In this document: piece by piece, positions 60,085 through 64,000 of the stretch | How positions within the stretch are numbered: the stretch's first letter is position 1 | Layout: each line of letters starts with the position of its first letter | DNA from: Lichenihabitans sp033947565 | GTDB taxonomy: Bacteria; Pseudomonadota; Alphaproteobacteria; Rhizobiales; Beijerinckiaceae | Length of the DNA: 64,000 bases | NCBI RefSeq assembly: GCF_033947565.1 | Contig: NZ_JARPVX010000006.1 | Span: 62,001 to 126,000 of the forward strand | Direction: 5' to 3' | Position numbers and translations under genes: made by a program | Notes under the pieces: model-generated | What the model was told of the DNA's origin: nothing | Databases searched by the model: none | The model's input: only the letters and a program-made list of their open reading frames with translations

Positions 60085-60581
60085 TCGCCGGGCTCCGGGC
60101 GCAAGCGGCGACCCGCCGCGTGAAGCCGAACGAGATGCTGCTTCAGCCGGCGCACCGGAGGCGCATAAAGGAAACCGAAGCTGACGCATTCGGTGCGGCC
60201 CTCGACGGCGTGGTGCAGCTTGTGGGCCTGCACGAGGCGCTTCAGGTAAGGGTGGCGCGGCTTGTGGTGGAAGGGCCAGCGCTGATGCACGAGGCCGTCA
60301 TGCACCACGAAATAAGCGACGCCGTAGAGCGTCACGCCGACCGCGATCCAGTAGAGCGGCGGCCAGAGCGGCGCGAACCACACGAAAGTCGCAACCGCCA
60401 GCAGTCCGAACCCGGCCCCGTAAAGGTCGTTGATCTCGAACCACCCGTCATGGTCTTCGTGATGCGAGCGGTGCAGGCTCCAGCCGAGGCCGTGCATGAT
60501 GTATTTATGGCCGGCCCAGGCCACGGCCTCCATGGCGAAGAAGCTCGCAGCCGTCACCAGGCTATTGCCGAGAATGCCCAT
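60081..60581 (-). CDS. crtZ: Beta-carotene 3-hydroxylase
   Basis: 166 residues. Di-iron histidine motifs are GHKYIMHGLGWSLHRSHHED, VHDGLVHQRWPFHHKPRHPY and AHKLHHAVEG, the CrtZ pattern, with about four membrane helices. Adds 3- and 3'-hydroxyl groups. Its ATG overlaps the crtE stop by one base (TGATG) and its TGA overlaps the crtW ATG, so the three enzymes are translationally coupled. Confidence 0.95.
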   Translation of the reverse strand: MGILGNSLVTAASFFAMEAVAWAGHKYIMHGLGWSLHRSHHEDHDGWFEINDLYGAGFGLLAVATFVWFAPLWPPLYWIAVGVTLYGVAYFVVHDGLVHQRWPFHHKPRHPYLKRLVQAHKLHHAVEGRTECVSFGFLYAPPVRRLKQHLVRLHAAGRRLRPEPGE

Positions 60582-61486
60582 CAGACGGCCTCGGGCAGCC
60601 GTGCCACGCTGGCGAAGATGGATCGCACGAACCCCGCCAGCGCGCCGTCCGGCTGCAGGTCGCGCAGGGCGCCATCCATGTGGGACTGCAGCTGTCGGTG
60701 GGTGGCGTCCTGCCCCAGCAGCGACAGCAGGGTCGATTTGCCGTCGTCCTCCTGCCGGCCGGACGCGAGGAAACTGCGGCTGTCGATCAGGTCGTCGAGG
60801 ATCTGGAAGGCTTGGCCGAGCTCGGTGGCGCAGCGCCGCAGCCGCTCGCTGCCGTCCCGGTCGATGCCATGGACGACGGCCGCCATCTCGACTGCCGCCA
60901 CGAACAGGACGCCGGTCTTCAAGTGGGTGGTCTCGGTGATGCCGCTGGCGCCATGCCGCTCGTTCGGCCGCAGGTCGGCATACTGGCCGCCCGCCAAGCC
61001 CCGCAGCCCAATGGCCCGGGCCAGGATGCCCACCAGGGCGCAGCGCGCCTCGGCGTCGATGCAGTCCATGCCGGCCACGGTGGCATAGGCCTGGTTCATC
61101 AGCGCGATGGCGCTCAGCATGGCGACATCCTCGCCATACCGCACATGGGTGGCGGCCTGGCCGCGTCGCTCCGGCGTGTCGTCCATGGCCGGCATGTCGT
61201 CAAGGATCAGCGACGCCGTATGCACCATCTCGAGGGCACAACCGGCATCGAGCGCCGCCAGATCATTGGGATGCCGCTCCCAGGCGGCCAGGATGGTCAG
61301 CAGAGGCCGGATGCGCTTCGCCGGGGCCAACAAGCTGTAGCGAAGGGCGGCGCCGAGGTCGCCCGCCACGTGAGCCTCAGGCAAAAGCGCCGCGAGTCGA
61401 CGGTCGACCACGGTTTGGAGCGTACGGACGTCGGAACGCCTGCTTCGCTCGCCGGAATAGGGCATGCCCGCTATCATGGGAGCCAT
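60581..61486 (-). CDS. crtE: Geranylgeranyl diphosphate synthase
   Basis: 301 residues from ATG 61486 (ATGs at 61477 and 61465 are alternatives). Trans-prenyltransferase motifs: first Asp-rich region LILDDMPAMDD, GGQYADL, HLKTG and second region QAFQILDDLID. The insertion of two residues in the first Asp motif is the bacterial type used by CrtE. It joins IPP units to GGPP, the substrate of crtB, which is not in this window. First gene of the crt operon; upstream has a dyad. Confidence 0.92.
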   Translation of the reverse strand: MAPMIAGMPYSGERSRRSDVRTLQTVVDRRLAALLPEAHVAGDLGAALRYSLLAPAKRIRPLLTILAAWERHPNDLAALDAGCALEMVHTASLILDDMPAMDDTPERRGQAATHVRYGEDVAMLSAIALMNQAYATVAGMDCIDAEARCALVGILARAIGLRGLAGGQYADLRPNERHGASGITETTHLKTGVLFVAAVEMAAVVHGIDRDGSERLRRCATELGQAFQILDDLIDSRSFLASGRQEDDGKSTLLSLLGQDATHRQLQSHMDGALRDLQPDGALAGFVRSIFASVARLPEAV

Positions 61487-61543
61487 TCTGCGGAGTCCTG
61501 CGACCCGCGTCTAGTCGGCACGCTCCCGATATCCCCGCGACCC

Positions 61544-61564
61544 TTTGGCGTTCCGACCGCCAAA
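61544..61564. promoter_or_regulatory. Perfect 7-bp inverted repeat upstream of crtE
   Basis: TTTGGCG (61544-61550), seven bases, CGCCAAA (61558-61564). It lies 58 bases upstream of crtE in the 237-base spacer divergent to a glycosyltransferase. The size and spacing fit a dimeric regulator site; identity unknown. Confidence 0.45.
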
Positions 61565-61723
61565 ACGTCGCGGATCGCGCCTCCGTGCCGGCTTCGAGGC
61601 AAGCGCATTAACCGTCCCGGCAAACCATTCCGGTCCTTCATCCCGCCTTTGGACCCGGTGTGCTTTCCTGCGGGACAGTGCGCCGAAGGGCGTCCATTCT
61701 CATTCCGCAAAGGGCGACGCGGC

Positions 61724-62872
61724 ATGGTTCGGCGGCTCAAGATCCTGTTCTACATCCACGCGCTCGCGGGCGGCGGCGCCGAACGCGTGTGGAGCGTCAT
61801 GGCCTCGCGCTTCGCCGCCGGCGGCCACGAGGTGATCCTCGCCGTCGATTACGACGCCGCCCAGAACGTGTCCTTTGTCGATGCCGCCGTGCGGGTCGTG
61901 GTGCTGGGCGGCAACCATCTGCAATCGGTCTGGCGATTGCGCGGCCTGTTGCGGGCGGAACGGCCCGACATCGCCATCTCGGCCTTGGCGGCTGCCAATG
62001 TGAAGCTGGCGCTCGCGGCGGCGCTCTGCGGCAGGCTCGACCGCACCATCCTGACCTATCACGGCTATGCGGAAACCGAGCCGCAGCGCCTCAGCCAGAT
62101 CGGCTTTCGCGCGGCCGCGGTGCTGACGCGCATCACGGCCCGCACCGTCGTGGTGTCGGACGGCCTCGGCACTTATCTCAGGCAGCGGTGGCACGCCTCG
62201 GCCAGTCGCATGGCGCGCATCTACAATCCCGTGCAGGTGACGCCCGGGGGCGCCACGACAGTGGCGGCGCTCGAAGCGCGGCCACCCGTGATCCTGGCGG
62301 CGGGGCGTTTCGTATCCTACAAGAATTTCACCGGCCTGCTCGAAGCCTTTGCGGCGCTGCCGCGGCCCGACGCCCGGCTGATCCTGCTTGGCGACGGGCC
62401 GCAGCGGGCCTTGCTGGCCGAGGCGGTGGTCCGGCTCGGCCTCGAGGGCCGTGTCGAGATGCCGGGTTACGTGCCGGAGCCCTGGCGGCACTTCGACCGC
62501 GCCCGCTGCTTCGTGCTGCCCTCGTCGAGCGAGCCGTTCGGGCTCGTCCTGGTCGAGGCCATGGCGCGGGGGCTCGACGTGGTGGCGACGGACTGCCATG
62601 GCCCGCGCGAAATCCTGGCCGACGGGCTGCACGGCGCCTTGGTGCCCTGCAACGACCCGGCGGCGCTGACGGCCGCCCTGGCGGCGGCATTGCGAAAACC
62701 TTCAGCGCCGGAACGGCGCATCGCCCGCGCCCAGGACTTCGATGCCGACACCGCGACGAACCACTATCGCGATCTGTTCCACAGCGTGGTGGCCGAGCGG
62801 GACACACGCGGCGGCTGGCTGAGCCGCCTCAAGCCGCGCCGCTTCCGGCACCCCCCGTTCCAGGCGGGCTAG
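61724..62872 (+). CDS. Glycosyltransferase family 4
   Basis: 382 residues from ATG 61724. N-domain opening LKILFYIHALAGGGAERVWSVMASR is typical of GT4, and the C-domain has VILAAGRFVSYKNFTGLLEAF, LLGDGPQR and the E-x7-E motif SSEPFGLVLVEAMARG. Divergent from crtE. A role in carotenoid glycosylation is unlikely since CrtX enzymes belong to GT1; surface polysaccharide is more probable. The C-terminus is basic. Overlaps the convergent peptidase gene by 4 bases. Confidence 0.86.
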   Translation: MVRRLKILFYIHALAGGGAERVWSVMASRFAAGGHEVILAVDYDAAQNVSFVDAAVRVVVLGGNHLQSVWRLRGLLRAERPDIAISALAAANVKLALAAALCGRLDRTILTYHGYAETEPQRLSQIGFRAAAVLTRITARTVVVSDGLGTYLRQRWHASASRMARIYNPVQVTPGGATTVAALEARPPVILAAGRFVSYKNFTGLLEAFAALPRPDARLILLGDGPQRALLAEAVVRLGLEGRVEMPGYVPEPWRHFDRARCFVLPSSSEPFGLVLVEAMARGLDVVATDCHGPREILADGLHGALVPCNDPAALTAALAAALRKPSAPERRIARAQDFDADTATNHYRDLFHSVVAERDTRGGWLSRLKPRRFRHPPFQAG

Positions 62873-64000
62873 AGACCGTCTGTCGCCACCTCGCCGTCGG
62901 CCGTGCCGAGCCGCCGGGTCGCCTGCGCGAGCCAGCGTCGCACGATCGGCTCGACGAGCGGCGACACCGCCCGACGTACGACGGCATGGTAGCCGTCGAG
63001 CCAGGCGACCTCGTCCGGGCTCATCAGCTTGGGATCCACCAGGGCGAGGTCGATCGGCGCCAGCGACACCGTCTCGAATCCCAGCATCGGCCGCTCGGCG
63101 CCCTTGATCTCGCGCTTTTCGACGATCAGCAGATTCTCGAGCCGGATGCCCCAATGGCCGGCCTTGTAGTAGCCCGGCTCGTTCGACAGGATCATGCCTT
63201 CGACAAGCGGCGTGGTGCCGCTTTTGGCGATGCGCTGTGGCCCCTCGTGCACCGACAGGTAGGAGCCGATGCCGTGGCCGGTGCCATGATCAAAGTCGAG
63301 CCCGGCCGACCACAAGAACTGCCGCGCCAGCGTGTCGAGTTGGGCGCCCGACACACCCACCGGGAACACGGCGCGGGCCAGCGCGATATGGCCTTTCAGC
63401 ACGCGGGTGAAGCGGTCCCGCATTTCGGCCGTCGGCTTGCCCACCACCACGGTGCGGGTGATGTCGGTGGTGCCGTCCTCGTATTGGGCGCCGCTGTCGA
63501 TCAGGAATATGCCCTTGCCGACCGCGAGGTTCGAGTCGGTGCTGACCCGGTAATGCGGCAGGGCGGCATGGCGCCCGAAGCCCGCGATGGTCGGGAACGA
63601 CACGTCCTTGAGCGCAAGGGTTTCGCGCCGGAACGACTCGAGCGCCTCGACGGCCGAAATCTCCGTCACCTTGCCGGCCGGCGCGGCCTTGTCGAACCAG
63701 TGCAGGAACCGCACCATCGCCACCGCGTCGCGCAGGTGGGCCGCGCGGGATCCGTCGCGTTCGGTCGCGTTCTTGGCGGCCTTCAGCAGGGCGATGGGAT
63801 CGGTGCCGACGTCCGGCTTGCCGCCGGCGGCTTCCAGCGCCGTCACCAGCTTGGCGGGCGCCGTCGCCGCATCGAAGCGCAATGTCGCGCCGTTGCGCCC
63901 GAAGGCGGCGATGTCGGAAGCCAGTGCGTCGGGTTCCGCCACCGTGGCGACGTCCTCGAGCTTCGCCCGGACCTGGTTCGACAGCTTGCGCGCGTCGAGA
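62869..64000 (-). CDS. Xaa-Pro aminopeptidase (M24), C-terminal part cut by window edge
   Basis: At least 377 codons; the frame is open to base 64000, so the N-terminus lies outside. The M24 pita-bread metal ligands are visible: IDSGAQYEDGTTDITR (two Asp), GTGHGIGSYLSVHEGP (His), ILSNEPGYY (Glu) and RLENLLIVE (Glu). Layout fits the long, APP1-type aminopeptidase P common in Hyphomicrobiales. Removes N-terminal residues before proline, in the cytoplasm. Confidence 0.92.
   Translation of the reverse strand, partial: LDARKLSNQVRAKLEDVATVAEPDALASDIAAFGRNGATLRFDAATAPAKLVTALEAAGGKPDVGTDPIALLKAAKNATERDGSRAAHLRDAVAMVRFLHWFDKAAPAGKVTEISAVEALESFRRETLALKDVSFPTIAGFGRHAALPHYRVSTDSNLAVGKGIFLIDSGAQYEDGTTDITRTVVVGKPTAEMRDRFTRVLKGHIALARAVFPVGVSGAQLDTLARQFLWSAGLDFDHGTGHGIGSYLSVHEGPQRIAKSGTTPLVEGMILSNEPGYYKAGHWGIRLENLLIVEKREIKGAERPMLGFETVSLAPIDLALVDPKLMSPDEVAWLDGYHAVVRRAVSPLVEPIVRRWLAQATRRLGTADGEVATDGL

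Noticed and set aside
61724..62872. Carotenoid glucosyltransferase role for the GT next to crtE
   Set aside because: The E-x7-E motif and N-terminus are GT4; CrtX enzymes belong to GT1, and the gene is divergent from the crt operon.

Overview
The window is a GC-rich chromosomal segment from an alphaproteobacterium, most likely of the order Hyphomicrobiales (Rhizobiales). The evidence is an Irr-type Fur protein with its haem motif and triple His, a perfect CtrA-type site, a CIRCE-controlled groESL, families largely confined to alphaproteobacteria (DUF1476, DUF1491, DUF1150), a fused astaxanthin-type crt operon and the overall gene style. The genus cannot be fixed from sequence reading alone. 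No rRNA, tRNA, insertion sequence, prophage or CRISPR array was recognised.

Region 1 to 13.4 kb is an exopolysaccharide supercluster in two operons. The first (371-6781) is a tightly overlapping run: ExoY-like initiating sugar transferase, GT4, GH16 glycanase, GT2, Wzz/BY-kinase fusion, GT4. A further GT4 gene is transcribed away from it at the left edge. The second (7203-13353) follows a good sigma70-like promoter and encodes a fused exosortase/EpsI protein, an outer-membrane beta-barrel, a Wza-type export protein, a Wzz-type chain-length protein and an EpsG-like ATPase with a degenerate P-loop. This is the layout of exosortase-linked EPS loci, and it is the most unusual part of the window.

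Region 13.4 to 24.3 kb holds a CheY-like response regulator under a perfect CtrA-type box, an NDUFA9-like protein, RhlE helicase, acetyltransferases, a small AT-richer patch with an unknown membrane protein, a divergent MarR/FAD-monooxygenase pair with twin palindromic operators, an N-formylglutamate amidohydrolase, HisN, a Ca2+/H+ antiporter and ExoD.

Region 24.3 to 46.9 kb is mostly housekeeping: dxs-tlyA-RNA methyltransferase, an M20 peptidase, purC, an ATP-synthase zeta-type inhibitor, TesB, glnK-amtB, ftsK, lolA, a Wzx-like flippase, xthA, a cNMP-binding protein, an OmpR-type regulator, an L,D-transpeptidase and a large c-di-GMP protein with a degenerate GGDEF motif.

Region 46.9 to 64 kb holds groESL with promoter and CIRCE, a XylB-like dehydrogenase, a ferric-iron ABC importer preceded by an Irr/ICE-like box (irr itself lies about 5.7 kb downstream), carA, YqeY, an SH3 protein, DUF1150, RluD, TrhO, the crtE-crtZ-crtW operon, a GT4 and a partial aminopeptidase P. 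dxs (24.7 kb) supplies isoprenoid precursors to the crt genes. The two EPS operons, exoD, the flippase, the outlying GT4 and the c-di-GMP protein point to a surface-polysaccharide or biofilm lifestyle, and crtEZW to a pigmented, light-exposed one.
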